A DNA stretch of 64,000 nt from Rhodoferax sp. (GCA_031291295.1 JARLJI010000113.1:1-64000); one strand, 5' to 3'; positions 34,224-43,086 are shown, numbered from the stretch's first letter. The notes: generated from the sequence alone by a model not told the origin. Program-made: numbers and translations.

Positions 34224-34829
34224 ATGGCCAACGTCACCATCGTCTACTACAGCAGCACCGGCAACACTTGGGAAATTGCGCGCGCGGTCGAGCAAGGCGC
34301 GCGCAACGCTGGGACGCAGACGCGCCTGCGCAAGGTGGCCGAACTCGCCGGCCCGGAGACGATTGCGGCCAAGCCGGCCTGGCAAGCGCACATCGAGGCG
34401 ACGCGCGACGTGCCCGAGGCCACGCCGGCCGATCTCGAGTGGGCCGACGGCTTTGTGTTCGGGTCGCCCACACGGTTCGGCCTGCCTGCGGCGCAACTCA
34501 AGCAGTTCATCGACACGCTCGGCCCGCTGTGGTCGCAGGGCAAGCTGCAGGACAAGGCCGCCGCCGCCTTCACCGGCGCCGGCAACCTGCACGGCGGCCA
34601 GGAGTCGACGCTGCTGGCGCTGCAGAACATCTTCTACCACTGGGGTTCGATCATCGTGCCGGTCGGCTACACCGACCCGCTGGTGAAGGCAGCCGGAGGC
34701 AACCCATACGGCATCAGCTTCAGCGACGGGCGCGGCATGCCCCTGCCCGACGAGGTGCTCGCGGCGGCGCGCTACCAGGGCACGCGCATCGCGCGCTTCG
34801 CGCAGATCTTGGCGGCCGCGCGCGGCTAA
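34224..34829 (+). CDS. wrbA: NAD(P)H:quinone oxidoreductase type IV, WrbA-like flavodoxin
   Basis: The 201-residue flavodoxin-like protein has the FMN-phosphate loop YYSSTGNTWEIA at residues 8-19, WADGFVFGSPTRFGLPAAQLKQFID near 75 and FTGAGNLHGGQESTLLALQN near 115, the WrbA signature. It reduces quinones by two electrons, protecting against redox cycling. In this cluster it probably detoxifies quinones made during hydroxylation of aromatic rings. It is the second gene of a small rightward operon, followed by the IclR gene. Confidence 0.9.
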   Translation: MANVTIVYYSSTGNTWEIARAVEQGARNAGTQTRLRKVAELAGPETIAAKPAWQAHIEATRDVPEATPADLEWADGFVFGSPTRFGLPAAQLKQFIDTLGPLWSQGKLQDKAAAAFTGAGNLHGGQESTLLALQNIFYHWGSIIVPVGYTDPLVKAAGGNPYGISFSDGRGMPLPDEVLAAARYQGTRIARFAQILAAARG

Positions 34830-34905
34830 GACCGGCGTGCGCAAACTCCCCCATGCTAGGCTGGCGCCCCCGGATTCACCGGTGCGAGCGAACAAGGAGG
34901 GGGAC

Positions 34906-35745
34906 ATGGGCCAGAACCGCGAACCTGAGACGACGAGCGAAGACAACGGCGACAATGACGCCGGCGGCGTAAAGGCCGTGGACACCGCGGTGCGCGTGCT
35001 GTCGGCGCTGATTGACATGGGCGCGCCGCTGATGCTCAAGACCGTGGCCGAACGCGCCGAGATGCAGCCGCCCAAGGCCCATCGCTACCTGGTGAGTTTC
35101 TGCCGCAGCGGCCTGGCCGAACGCGACGCCGCCAGCGGCGGCTACCGGTTGGGCCCGCTGGCCGTGCGGCTGGGGCTGGCGGCGCTGCGTCATCTCAACG
35201 TGGTCGCGGTCACCGCACCCGCCCTAGGCCTGCTGCGCGACGAACTCGGCTTCACGGTCGGCCTCGCGGTGTGGGGTGGGGCCGGGCCGACGTTCGTGCG
35301 CTTCGAGGAAACCAACGACGCGCTCATCATCAGCGGGCGCCCCGGGTCGGTCATGCCTATGCTCACATCTTCCACCGGCCGCGTGTTCGGCGCCTACCTG
35401 CCGCGGTGCATCACCGAGCCCTACATCCGCAAGGAACTGGCCGGCACGCTGCACCCCGGGGCGAGCCCAACCAACGGGGCGAAGGCAGCCGGCAAGATGA
35501 GCATCGAGGACGTGGAAGCGATGTTCGCCGAGGTGCGTCAGCACAAGCTCGCGCAGGTCAAGGGCGACGTCAATCCCGGCCTGCACGGCCTGTCGGCACC
35601 GCTGTTCGACCACACCGGCGCCATCGTCGGTGTGATGACCGTGATGGGCTCGGCCGGCCTGATCGACACACGGCTCAACGGCCCCGTCGCACTGGGGTTG
35701 GCGGCCCGGGCAGAGGAGGTCTCCCATCGCATGGGCTGGGCCTGA
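34906..35745 (+). CDS. IclR-family transcriptional regulator
   Basis: I start at ATG 34906 because AAGGAGGGGG lies 3 bases upstream; the track start adds 23 unlike residues. The 279-residue protein has an N-terminal winged HTH (LKTVAERAEMQPPKAHRYLVS) after an acidic tail, and an IclR effector domain with GLAVWGGAGPTFVRFEETN near 130 and LHGLSAPLFDHTGAIVGVMTVMG near 240. IclR regulators in catabolic clusters respond to aromatic acids or intermediates. It is a candidate for the regulon palindrome, though IclR sites are usually different. Confidence 0.9.
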   Translation: MGQNREPETTSEDNGDNDAGGVKAVDTAVRVLSALIDMGAPLMLKTVAERAEMQPPKAHRYLVSFCRSGLAERDAASGGYRLGPLAVRLGLAALRHLNVVAVTAPALGLLRDELGFTVGLAVWGGAGPTFVRFEETNDALIISGRPGSVMPMLTSSTGRVFGAYLPRCITEPYIRKELAGTLHPGASPTNGAKAAGKMSIEDVEAMFAEVRQHKLAQVKGDVNPGLHGLSAPLFDHTGAIVGVMTVMGSAGLIDTRLNGPVALGLAARAEEVSHRMGWA

Positions 35746-35789
35746 GGCCGCCGTCAGCCGGATCTACGGGTTATTACGGATTCAATTTT

Positions 35790-35806
35790 ATTACGGTAAA
35801 CGTAAT
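35790..35806. promoter_or_regulatory. AT-rich inverted repeat upstream of the LuxR-family gene
   Basis: ATTACG-GTAAA-CGTAAT sits in an AT-rich island (35761-35815) unlike the GC-rich surroundings. TTATTACGG occurs twice (35771, 35788), 17 bases apart. It may be the operator or promoter of the LuxR gene; it is unlike the GTCCCC palindrome. Confidence 0.4.
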
Positions 35807-35899
35807 CTAATTATGTTTTCAAGGCGGTTCAGCAAACCGACTGCGAGTCCAGTCGGGAAGGGCCGTCCTATGTATATGTATTTCTCAGGAGACAAGCAC

Positions 35900-36763
35900 A
35901 TGATGACCGTGATGATTCAGGACCCCGTGGCCCCGGGCAGCACCCCGAGCAATTCGCTGACGCAGCTGGTGGAATCCATCGGCCACGACCGCTTCGGCCC
36001 GGCCCTGGCCCATTACCTCCACCACCTGTGCGGCGCGGACCACTTCGCGGCGTTCCGGCTCGGTCCGGACGACCTGAGGGAAGTCGCCGCGTGCTGCGTC
36101 AAGCCAGAGCACACCGCACGTGATCGGGTCGAGCGCTATGTCGGCGGGTGGTGGAAGCGCGATCCAGCCATGAACGAAGCGCAGCGCTGCCTGCAGGGGC
36201 CAGCACTCAGCAGCGTCATCCATGTGGACTTCAGCGACGACGGTGATACCGACCTGCGCATGCGCGTCTATCCAGACGTGCGCGACCGCATCCTGCTGTG
36301 CGGCCGCAGCGCCAACGCCGCCTTCGGGCTGAGCGTGTTGCGCTCTGACCCGCACTCCCCGTTCGCCGGCGACGCCATCGCAAAACTGGGCCAATGCGCC
36401 GACCTGCTGGTGGCAATGCTAGGCAAGCATGCCGACGTCTGCCAGAGCCGGCCCAACGCGGCGCAGTCGCTCACCGAGCTGCCGGACATCGAAAGCTGCA
36501 TCACCGCCACCAGCGACCTGCCGCGGCGAGAGGCCCAAGTCTGCGCGCGCATCCTGTACGGGCTGTCATCCGTCGGTATCGCGCTGGACCTGTCGGTGAG
36601 CGAGGAAACCGTCAAGACCTATCGCAAGCGCGCCTATCAGCGGCTGACCATCGGCTGCGAACGGGAACTGCTGACCTGGTACCTGGCACGCTGGAGCCCC
36701 TGGATCAGCCGGCGCTTCGAACCGCTGGCCGCATCGGCAGCCGCTCCCACAGCGTTGCACTAA
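35900..36763 (+). CDS. LuxR-family transcriptional regulator (C-terminal LuxR HTH)
   Basis: I start at ATG 35900, since AGGAGA lies 7 bases upstream. The 287-residue protein has a C-terminal LuxR-type HTH: LPRREAQVCARILYGLSSVG, ALDLSVSEETVKTYRKRAYQRL (about residues 205-255). The N-terminal 180 residues include DHFAAFRLGPDDLREVAACC and may be a GAF/autoinducer-like sensor but I cannot assign it. LuxR-type proteins commonly activate from palindromes centred near -42, as seen for the island's GTCCCC-N6-GGGGAC sites. It is thus the best candidate activator of the regulon. Confidence 0.85.
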   Translation: MMTVMIQDPVAPGSTPSNSLTQLVESIGHDRFGPALAHYLHHLCGADHFAAFRLGPDDLREVAACCVKPEHTARDRVERYVGGWWKRDPAMNEAQRCLQGPALSSVIHVDFSDDGDTDLRMRVYPDVRDRILLCGRSANAAFGLSVLRSDPHSPFAGDAIAKLGQCADLLVAMLGKHADVCQSRPNAAQSLTELPDIESCITATSDLPRREAQVCARILYGLSSVGIALDLSVSEETVKTYRKRAYQRLTIGCERELLTWYLARWSPWISRRFEPLAASAAAPTALH

Positions 36764-36777
36764 GCTGGATGCCGGCC

Positions 36778-37028
36778 TCAGCCGGCCATACCGCTCGCCG
36801 AGCGCGCCATAGAGAGCAGTTGCAGCAGCCCGTAGGCCAGTGCGTAGGCCGATGTGGACCAAAAGGCGTACGTGAGCGACGCATCGAACTTCCGCGCCAG
36901 CGCTGACAGTATGGCATCGCACAAGGCACAGCGCGGCGCTGCTCGCGAAGGTGGCGAACCCGACGGCCAGCAGATAACCGGAGTTGCCGTGTTCAGCGGA
37001 AGTGGCGCTCTGCATGCGTGCATGGCGT
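36778..37028 (-). pseudogene. Remnant of an MFS transporter N-terminus
   Basis: Read in three frames on the minus strand, the region gives LLAVGFATFASSAALCLVRC, then AILSALARKFDASLTYAFWSTSAYALAYGLLQLL, then YGALGERYGRL. This aligns with the N-terminus of the MFS protein at 28462 (FASSAMMRV, MLPALARSFGV, YAIAYGLMQLLFGPLGDRWGK). There are at least two frameshifts and the remaining ten helices are gone. The regulon palindrome at 37054 lies just upstream. Confidence 0.78.
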
Positions 37029-37053
37029 TCACCATCGGACGTGCGCGCGCAAT

Positions 37054-37071
37054 GTCCCCCAACGCGGGGAC
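37054..37071. promoter_or_regulatory. Regulon palindrome without a clear -10 partner
   Basis: GTCCCC-CAACGC-GGGGAC followed by TGAC. At 22 bp rightward the hexamer is CCCAAT and leftward TGAACG; neither fits nAnnnT. It sits between the MFS remnant and the hemerythrin gene (start 37123), so one or both promoters may have decayed. Confidence 0.45.
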
Positions 37072-37122
37072 TGACCACCCGGCAAGGCGATGCCCCAATA
37101 GAGGCATGCTTACATCCCATTC

Positions 37123-37683
37123 ATGCAACCTCCGGCCATTACGCTGATCAAGCAGGAGCACCAAGCGCTCACCACTGTGCTGCGCGCGCTGCGCCAGTCG
37201 GTGAAAAGGGTCGGCAAATCGGGCCAGCCGCCGGACTTCGACGGGCTGCGCGCGATGCTGTTCTACCTGGACGAGATGCCGGCCCGCGTACATCACGCCA
37301 ACGAGAGTGAACTGCTGTTTCCGCGCATTTACGAGCGCTGCCCCGCGCTGCGACCGGTGCTTGACCGGCTGCAGGCGGAGCACAGCCGCGGCGAATCGGC
37401 GGTGCGCGAGTTGGAACACGCCCTGACGGGCTGGCAGATCATGGGCAACGAGCGCCGCGAAGCCTTCGAGTTGCTGCTACACGCCTATTCCGAAGATTAC
37501 CTCGGCCACATGGAGGTCGAAGAAAGCTATGTGCTGCCGGTAGCGATGGACTATCTATCCCCCGCTGACTGGAGCGAGCTCGGCGCCGCCTTCACGCGCC
37601 AGCGCGGCGCCCTGGCGGAATCCATAGCTCGCGGCCACCGCGAACTGTTCGAGCGGATCGCATCGAACCAATCCCTCTCCTGA
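37123..37683 (+). CDS. Hemerythrin-domain protein (cation-binding)
   Basis: The 186-residue protein has a bacterial hemerythrin HHE domain. Candidate di-iron ligands are His in IKQEHQALTTV near residue 13, HHANESELLFPRIYE near 60 (His, Glu), LQAEHSRGE near 87 and YLGHMEVEESYVLPVAMDYL near 130. Such proteins bind O2 or iron, or buffer nitric oxide. In a P450-rich cluster an oxygen-related role is possible. It precedes the flavin hydroxylase gene by 10 bases and has a dead paralogue after the ferredoxin reductase. Confidence 0.88.
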   Translation: MQPPAITLIKQEHQALTTVLRALRQSVKRVGKSGQPPDFDGLRAMLFYLDEMPARVHHANESELLFPRIYERCPALRPVLDRLQAEHSRGESAVRELEHALTGWQIMGNERREAFELLLHAYSEDYLGHMEVEESYVLPVAMDYLSPADWSELGAAFTRQRGALAESIARGHRELFERIASNQSLS

Positions 37684-37693
37684 CTTAATCACC

Positions 37694-39472
37694 ATGCAAA
37701 AGATCGAAGTTCCCGTCCTCATCATCGGCGGAGGCGGCTGCGGTCTGGCTTCCTCGCTGTTCCTGTCCCGCCAAGGCATCCGCAGCTTGCTAGTTGAGCG
37801 CCATCCTGCGCCCGGCCGCCTGCCCAAGGCCCGCTACATCAGCCAGCGCACGATGGAATTGCTGCGCCAGTTCGACGCCGCCGACGCGGTCTACGCCAAG
37901 TCGATGCCGCTCGCGCACATCTCGCACATCCGATGGTGCACCACGCTGGCCGGCGACGGCGAACTGGACCGCCGCACCTTCTACCGCATCGAGTCCTTCG
38001 GCGGCGGCTCGCTCACCCACTACGCCAGGGACAGCCCCTGCGAATCGACATTGTTCCCTCAGGTGCGGATGGAGCCTCTCCTGCGCGACATGGCCTCGGC
38101 GCAGGACGAAGCCCAGGTGCTCTACAACCACCAACTCGTGTCCTTCGAGCAGGACGAGAGCGGCATCGCGGCCGTGGTGCAGGAGCGCGACACCGAAAAG
38201 CTGATCCACGTGCGCGCCCGCTACATGATCGGCGCCGACGGCGGCAAAACCGTGGGACCGGCGCTCGGGGCGAAGATCGAGGGGCAGACCGACCTGGCGC
38301 ACATGGTCACGGTGTACTTCCGCGCCGACCTGTCGCAATACTGGGACGACGACTACTCCATGACCACCTGGTTCGTGAATCCCCAGGGCGGTTCCTGGGC
38401 CAGCGGCGTGTTGGGCCAGCTCGGCCCGACGAGGTTCGGCCGCCATTCGGAAGAATGGATGTTCCACTTCAGCTTCCGCCCGGACGATCCGTCGCGCTTC
38501 GAGGAAGCCTCCCTGCTGCCGCGCATGCGCGAGCTGCTGAAGATTCCCGACCTCACGCCCGACATCATTGGCATCGGCCACTGGACGGTGGAAGGCGTCC
38601 TGGTGGACCGCTACCGCTGGGGCCGCGTGCTGCTGGCCGGTGACGCGGCACACCGCCATCCGCCCACGACCGGGCTGGGGCTGAACTCCGCCATCCAGGA
38701 CGCGCACAACCTCGCCTGGAAATTGGCCGCCGTGATCAAGGGGCAGGCGCACGACAGCCTGCTGGACAGCTACGAGGCCGAACGCCGGCCGGTGGCGGCC
38801 AGCAACATCCAGTGGGCGCTGATGACCTTCCAGAACCACCAACTCACCGATGCCGGCATCGGCCTCGTGCGCGGCAATCCCGAGGCCAGCTTCGCCAATT
38901 TCCGGCGCTACTTCGCCGACAACCAGGAAGGCCGAACCCGTCGCGCCCGCCTGGCGCAGATCATGGAAGTGCAGCGCATGGAATGGCAGGCCCATGACAT
39001 CGAGCTGGGCTATCACTACGATGTGGGCGCGGTGATGCCCGACGGCACGCCCACACCCGGGCGCGACCCGCTGGGCCAGACCTACGTGCCCACCACGCGG
39101 CCCGGCCACCGGTTGCCGCATGCGTGGGTGGAGCGCGATGGGAAAATGATCTCCACGCTGGACCTGGTGCGGCCCGGCACCTTCCTGCTCATCGTTGGCC
39201 GCAACAAGTCGAACTGGACCGAGGCGGCTGCCGAAGTCGCACACGCCAGCGGCGTCACCATCGACGTGGTGGAGATTTCCGAAGCAGGCCAAGTGCGTGA
39301 CACCGACAGCACGTGGCGCAATCTGCGCGAAGTGTCGTCAGACGGCGCGATCCTGGTGCGGCCGGACCAGCACGTAGGCTGGCGCTCGGTAGGTGCCCAC
39401 GCGAAGCCGCCGCAGGTGCTGGCGACAGCGCTGGGACGGATCCTGCAGCGGGATCTGATCAACGCGAGCTGA
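37694..39472 (+). CDS. FAD-dependent aromatic hydroxylase (PheA/TfdB family)
   Basis: The 592-residue flavoprotein monooxygenase has the FAD dinucleotide motif IIGGGGCGLASSLFLSRQG at residues 9-27, the NADPH/FAD dual motif YMIGADGGKTVG near 180, and RVLLAGDAAHRHPPTTGLGLN with IQDAHNLAWKLA near 315-340. A C-terminal thioredoxin-like domain starts near 470, as in phenol and 2,4-dichlorophenol hydroxylases. It hydroxylates an aromatic ring using NAD(P)H and O2, not the P450 ferredoxin chain. It forms an operon with the hemerythrin gene. Confidence 0.9.
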   Translation: MQKIEVPVLIIGGGGCGLASSLFLSRQGIRSLLVERHPAPGRLPKARYISQRTMELLRQFDAADAVYAKSMPLAHISHIRWCTTLAGDGELDRRTFYRIESFGGGSLTHYARDSPCESTLFPQVRMEPLLRDMASAQDEAQVLYNHQLVSFEQDESGIAAVVQERDTEKLIHVRARYMIGADGGKTVGPALGAKIEGQTDLAHMVTVYFRADLSQYWDDDYSMTTWFVNPQGGSWASGVLGQLGPTRFGRHSEEWMFHFSFRPDDPSRFEEASLLPRMRELLKIPDLTPDIIGIGHWTVEGVLVDRYRWGRVLLAGDAAHRHPPTTGLGLNSAIQDAHNLAWKLAAVIKGQAHDSLLDSYEAERRPVAASNIQWALMTFQNHQLTDAGIGLVRGNPEASFANFRRYFADNQEGRTRRARLAQIMEVQRMEWQAHDIELGYHYDVGAVMPDGTPTPGRDPLGQTYVPTTRPGHRLPHAWVERDGKMISTLDLVRPGTFLLIVGRNKSNWTEAAAEVAHASGVTIDVVEISEAGQVRDTDSTWRNLREVSSDGAILVRPDQHVGWRSVGAHAKPPQVLATALGRILQRDLINAS

Positions 39473-39486
39473 AGTTCGACTCAGCC

Positions 39487-39526
39487 TGGCGCTCGCGCCA
39501 AACAGACGCCGACGAGGTTAGGCGTC
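39487..39526. terminator. Stem-loops between convergent genes (weak bidirectional terminator)
   Basis: TGGCGC-TC-GCGCCA (39487-39500) and GACGCC...GGCGTC (39505-39526) lie just after the hydroxylase stop. No T-run follows, so it may need Rho or only stall transcription. The rest of 39473-39770 holds no gene I can support. Confidence 0.35.
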
Positions 39527-39770
39527 ATTCCACCAGCGGGTTCTACAAATAGCCTGGGTGTGCGCCCAGCCAGCGCAGCCAGGACGATTTGCGCTTCACA
39601 AGGCTCCTTCTAGAGAGCTTTGAGCTGAGCCGATCGAACCTGCGGCAACCCGTGCGGGCGGCATGGCGACCTGCGCGCTTGTGATGCGGCTCAGGGGAAT
39701 GTATGCGTGTGTCGCCCCGGCACAAGGCCCGGACAAGCCCGAATGATCCCGTCGACGGTAGCGCACCCGC

Positions 39771-40487
39771 TCAGGCGATAGCGCCAGCCCGCCCGAAGTA
39801 GTGATCGGCGATCACCGGATCACTAGCCAACTCGCCCGCGTCGCCTTCGTGCACGACGCGGCCCTGCTCCAGCACCGCTGCGCGGTGCGCCGTCTGCAGC
39901 GCCAGCTTCGCATTCTGCTCAACCAGCAGGATTGTGAGTCCCTCGCGGTTGAGACGCTGCAGCGCGTTGAACACTTCCTTCACGATCACGGGCGCGAGGC
40001 CCAGACTGGGCTCGTCCAGCAGCAGCACCTTGGGCCGGCCCATCAGCGCGCGACCGATGGCCAGCATCTGCTGCTGGCCGCCGGACAGCGAACCCGACAT
40101 CTGGTGGCAGCGATCGGCCAACACCGGAAAGAGTGCATGCACGCGCTCCAGGTCGGCCGCGTCGCTTCCGCGCACGCCGGCGGCCTGGCGCCCCAGCTCG
40201 AGGTTCTCCGCCACCGACAGGGGTGCGATCACGCGCCGACCTTCCGGTACCTGGATAATGCCGGCGCGCGCGCGCTTGTGCGCGGGCATCTTGCCCAGCG
40301 ACCGGCCCTCGAAGAAGATTTCGCCGCTGCAAGGCACGATACCCGACAGCGCATTGACCAGGCTCGACTTGCCCGCGCCGTTGGGGCCGATGAGTGCGAA
40401 GATCTCACCTTTCTTCACCGTCAGGCTGACGCCGCGCAGCGCCTGAATGCCGCGGTAGTGCAGGTCGAGGCTGCGTATTTCCAGCAT
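39771..40487 (-). CDS. livF: Liv-type ABC transporter ATP-binding protein LivF (set 2)
   Basis: The 238-residue ATPase has Walker A GPNGAGKSS near residue 36, LSGGQQQMLAIGRALMG near 133, Walker B VLLLDEPSLGLAP and VEQNAKLAL. It is the last gene of a four-gene operon livH-livM-livG-livF that lacks its own periplasmic binding protein; the orphan binding protein at 47714 is a possible partner. It starts 4 bases after livG's stop. Confidence 0.9.
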   Translation of the reverse strand: MLEIRSLDLHYRGIQALRGVSLTVKKGEIFALIGPNGAGKSSLVNALSGIVPCSGEIFFEGRSLGKMPAHKRARAGIIQVPEGRRVIAPLSVAENLELGRQAAGVRGSDAADLERVHALFPVLADRCHQMSGSLSGGQQQMLAIGRALMGRPKVLLLDEPSLGLAPVIVKEVFNALQRLNREGLTILLVEQNAKLALQTAHRAAVLEQGRVVHEGDAGELASDPVIADHYFGRAGAIA

Positions 40488-40490
40488 TAG

Positions 40491-41249
40491 TCAGGCTCCC
40501 AGGTAGGCATCGACGACGACGGGATTTCGGCCCACGGCTTCAGGTTCGCCCTCGGCGATCAGCCGGCCGGATGCCACCACGTACAAGTGGGAGCATAGCG
40601 ACATCACGAAGCGCATGTTGTGTTCGATCAGCAGCACCGCCACGCCGTCGGCCGCGACGCTGCGAAAAATGCCGGCAAGGCTTTCGGCCTCGGCATCGTT
40701 CATGCCAGCGACCGGCTCGTCCAGCAGCAGCAAGCGCGGCCGCATCGCCAGCGCCCGCATCATCTCGATGCGCCGCTGATGGCCGTAAGACAGTCCGCCA
40801 GCGCGGTATTGCGCCAACGCCGCCATGCCGAAGCGCTCCAGCAACTGCATGGCATCGCCCTTCAGGCGCGCCGTCTCGGCGCGCGCGGATGGCAGGCCCA
40901 ACAGGTTCGCCCACAGGCTCGATTGCTCATGCCGGTGGAAGCCCGCGAGCACGTTGCCGAGCACGCTCGCATCCGGCACCAGACGAATATTCTGGAAGGT
41001 GCGGGCCACGCCGGCCCGCGCCAGTTCGGGCGCCTCAGCGCGCGAGACGTCCTTGCCGTCCAGCAGCACCCGGCCCGACGTGAGGTGCAGCAACCCCGTG
41101 ATGAGGTTGACCACGGTGGTCTTACCGGCGCCATTGGGGCCGATAAGGCCGGTGATCTGCCCGGCCGGAACGGACAGGCTGAGGCCGTCGACGGCGGGCA
41201 CGCCGCCGAAATGGCGTGCCACGTTTTCCAGAACCAGGGTGGCGCTCAT
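40491..41249 (-). CDS. livG: Liv-type ABC transporter ATP-binding protein LivG (set 2)
   Basis: The 252-residue ATPase has Walker A GPNGAGKTTVVN near residue 38, the LivG-type signature LSYGHQRRIEMMRALA near 155, Walker B LLLLDEPVAGMND and switch EHNMRFVM. It overlaps livM by 4 bases (ATGA) and precedes livF. Together with LivF it energises set 2. Confidence 0.9.
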   Translation of the reverse strand: MSATLVLENVARHFGGVPAVDGLSLSVPAGQITGLIGPNGAGKTTVVNLITGLLHLTSGRVLLDGKDVSRAEAPELARAGVARTFQNIRLVPDASVLGNVLAGFHRHEQSSLWANLLGLPSARAETARLKGDAMQLLERFGMAALAQYRAGGLSYGHQRRIEMMRALAMRPRLLLLDEPVAGMNDAEAESLAGIFRSVAADGVAVLLIEHNMRFVMSLCSHLYVVASGRLIAEGEPEAVGRNPVVVDAYLGA

Positions 41250-42196
41250 GGCCGCACTCCCGCCTGGTTGCCGGACACCGGCAGGCCTGGCTTAGGGATG
41301 GAGGGTGGTTCAGGCGGTGTCGAAGTTTCCGCCAACGCGCGGGCCGCCGCTCGCCTCAGCCGCCGGTCGCGCATGGTGGCGATGAAGGTATCGGCCACGC
41401 CGCGCGGCAGGTAGATGATCACGACCATCAACAGGACGCCCTGCACGACGTTGCGGTAGGCCGCGAACACGCGAAACAATTCTGGCAGGGACACCAGCAC
41501 GACGGCACCCACCAGCGCGCCCCACACCGTGGTGCGGCCGCCCAGCACCACCATCGCCAGAGCCGCGACCAGCAGGCCGAACCCATAGTCATTGGGTGTA
41601 ATGGCATAACTGCTGGTCGCGTGCAGCCCGCCCGCCAGGCCCGCCAGCGCGCCCGACAGGATGAAGGCGAAGCGCTGGTAGCGCGGCACGTGAATGCCCA
41701 GCGAGACGGCCACGGTTTCGTCTTCGCGGATCACGTCCATAGCGCGCCCCAGGCTGAAGCGGCCCATGGCCACCAGCACCAGCACCAGCACCACCACGAT
41801 CACGAACAGCGTGCCGGTACCCGCCACATGGGGAATGTCATTGATGCCGAGCGCCCCGTGCGTCAGGCTTTCCCAGTTCTCGGTTGCCGACAACACGATT
41901 TGCACGAAAGCCAGCGTCGCCACGGCCTGGAACACGCCACGCAGCCTCGCCAGGGGTAGCGCCAGCAGCGCGCCCGCGGCCGTGCCCAGCAGCGCGCCGG
42001 CGGCGACGGCGGCGACCGGCGGCCAGCCTGCGGCGGTGATCAGGATCGCCGTGCAGTAGGCGCCGAGCGCCGCGAAACCCGCGCTGCCCAGAGAAAAGAC
42101 GCCGGCGCGCAGCACCACGTATTGACTCATGGCCAGCATCGAATTGACCAGGATGTGGTCAAACAGCGACTGGTAGGTGTAGAAGAAGCTCATCAT
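41246..42196 (-). CDS. livM: Liv-type ABC transporter permease LivM (set 2)
   Basis: The 316-residue protein has about eight to nine hydrophobic helices and a LivM-type N-terminal part (VVLRAGVFSLGSAGFAALGAY). In place of the usual GQISLGHA sequence it has FSLGSAGF, a mild deviation. The EAA-like region FSLGRAMDVIREDETVAVSLG near 150 is clear. It overlaps livH by 4 bases and has a proline-rich C-terminal tail. Confidence 0.88.
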   Translation of the reverse strand: MMSFFYTYQSLFDHILVNSMLAMSQYVVLRAGVFSLGSAGFAALGAYCTAILITAAGWPPVAAVAAGALLGTAAGALLALPLARLRGVFQAVATLAFVQIVLSATENWESLTHGALGINDIPHVAGTGTLFVIVVVLVLVLVAMGRFSLGRAMDVIREDETVAVSLGIHVPRYQRFAFILSGALAGLAGGLHATSSYAITPNDYGFGLLVAALAMVVLGGRTTVWGALVGAVVLVSLPELFRVFAAYRNVVQGVLLMVVIIYLPRGVADTFIATMRDRRLRRAAARALAETSTPPEPPSIPKPGLPVSGNQAGVRP

Positions 42197-43086
42197 GCCC
42201 GCTGCACCCGCATGGCTGCGGTGGGCTGGCCGAAGATGCCGGTCGGCCGCACGACGATAACGACGAACAGGGCCAGGAACACGATCGCCTCGGAAACCCC
42301 CGACGAGATGTAGGCGATGCTCAGCGTCTGCACCAGCCCGATCGCCAGCCCGGCAATCAGAGCCCCGGGAATGCTGCCCAGGCCGCCGAGAATGATGATG
42401 ACAAAGGCGCGCAACAACAGCGGCTCGCCCATCGCGAAGTGGACCGAGTTGAACACCAGGCCGATTAGCACGCCCGCCATGCCGGCCAGAGCGCCCGAAA
42501 TGAAAAACACCTGCATGTTGACCGGGCCCGGGTTGATGCCCAGCAGGCGCGACGTCTGCTCGGAATAGGCGACAGCGCGGATGCGCTGACCGAAGCCGGT
42601 ACGGTACAGGTAGAACATCAGCGCCATCACCAGCACGATCACCAGCCCGACGATCACCAGTTGCAGCAGCTGGATGCGCAAGTCAAAGACGTTGAAGACG
42701 ACCACCGGGAAGGCGCCGAACGGAAAACGCATGATGGCGGTGTTGGAAACCTGCTGCGCCAGGGCCAGCAGGATCAGGTTGGCGCCGATGGACGAAACGA
42801 TGGCGGAGAACTCGGACGCGCCGCGCCGCCGCAACGGGCGAAAAGCGAAGAGGTCCAATGCCACCGAGACCAGCCCGCCGGCCACCATGCCCGCCATCAG
42901 GGCCACCACGATCGGCGCATCCAGCACGTTGACGGCATACAGCCCCGCGAAGGCGCCCCACATGAACACGGAGCCGTGGGCCATGTTCAAAATATGGTTG
43001 ACGCCGAACAGCAGCGTGAAACCGAGCGCAAACAGGCCATAGACGCTGCCCACGACAATTCCGTTGAGTATTTGTTGCATTAGCAT
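42193..43086 (-). CDS. livH: Liv-type ABC transporter permease LivH (set 2)
   Basis: I start at ATG 43086 (297 residues; a second ATG follows two codons later). The track ORF extends upstream into the promoter. The protein has about eight helices and the LivH hallmark GSVYGLFALGFTLLFGVNHILNMAHGSVFMWGAF. No ribosome site precedes the ATG, which is explained if the mRNA is leaderless: the regulon -10 TATCCT ends 6 bases before it. It is the first gene of transporter set 2. Confidence 0.88.
   Translation of the reverse strand: MLMQQILNGIVVGSVYGLFALGFTLLFGVNHILNMAHGSVFMWGAFAGLYAVNVLDAPIVVALMAGMVAGGLVSVALDLFAFRPLRRRGASEFSAIVSSIGANLILLALAQQVSNTAIMRFPFGAFPVVVFNVFDLRIQLLQLVIVGLVIVLVMALMFYLYRTGFGQRIRAVAYSEQTSRLLGINPGPVNMQVFFISGALAGMAGVLIGLVFNSVHFAMGEPLLLRAFVIIILGGLGSIPGALIAGLAIGLVQTLSIAYISSGVSEAIVFLALFVVIVVRPTGIFGQPTAAMRVQRA

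Noticed and set aside
37790-39292. 500-residue minus-strand ORF
   Set aside because: Antisense shadow of the flavin hydroxylase, which has clear FAD motifs.
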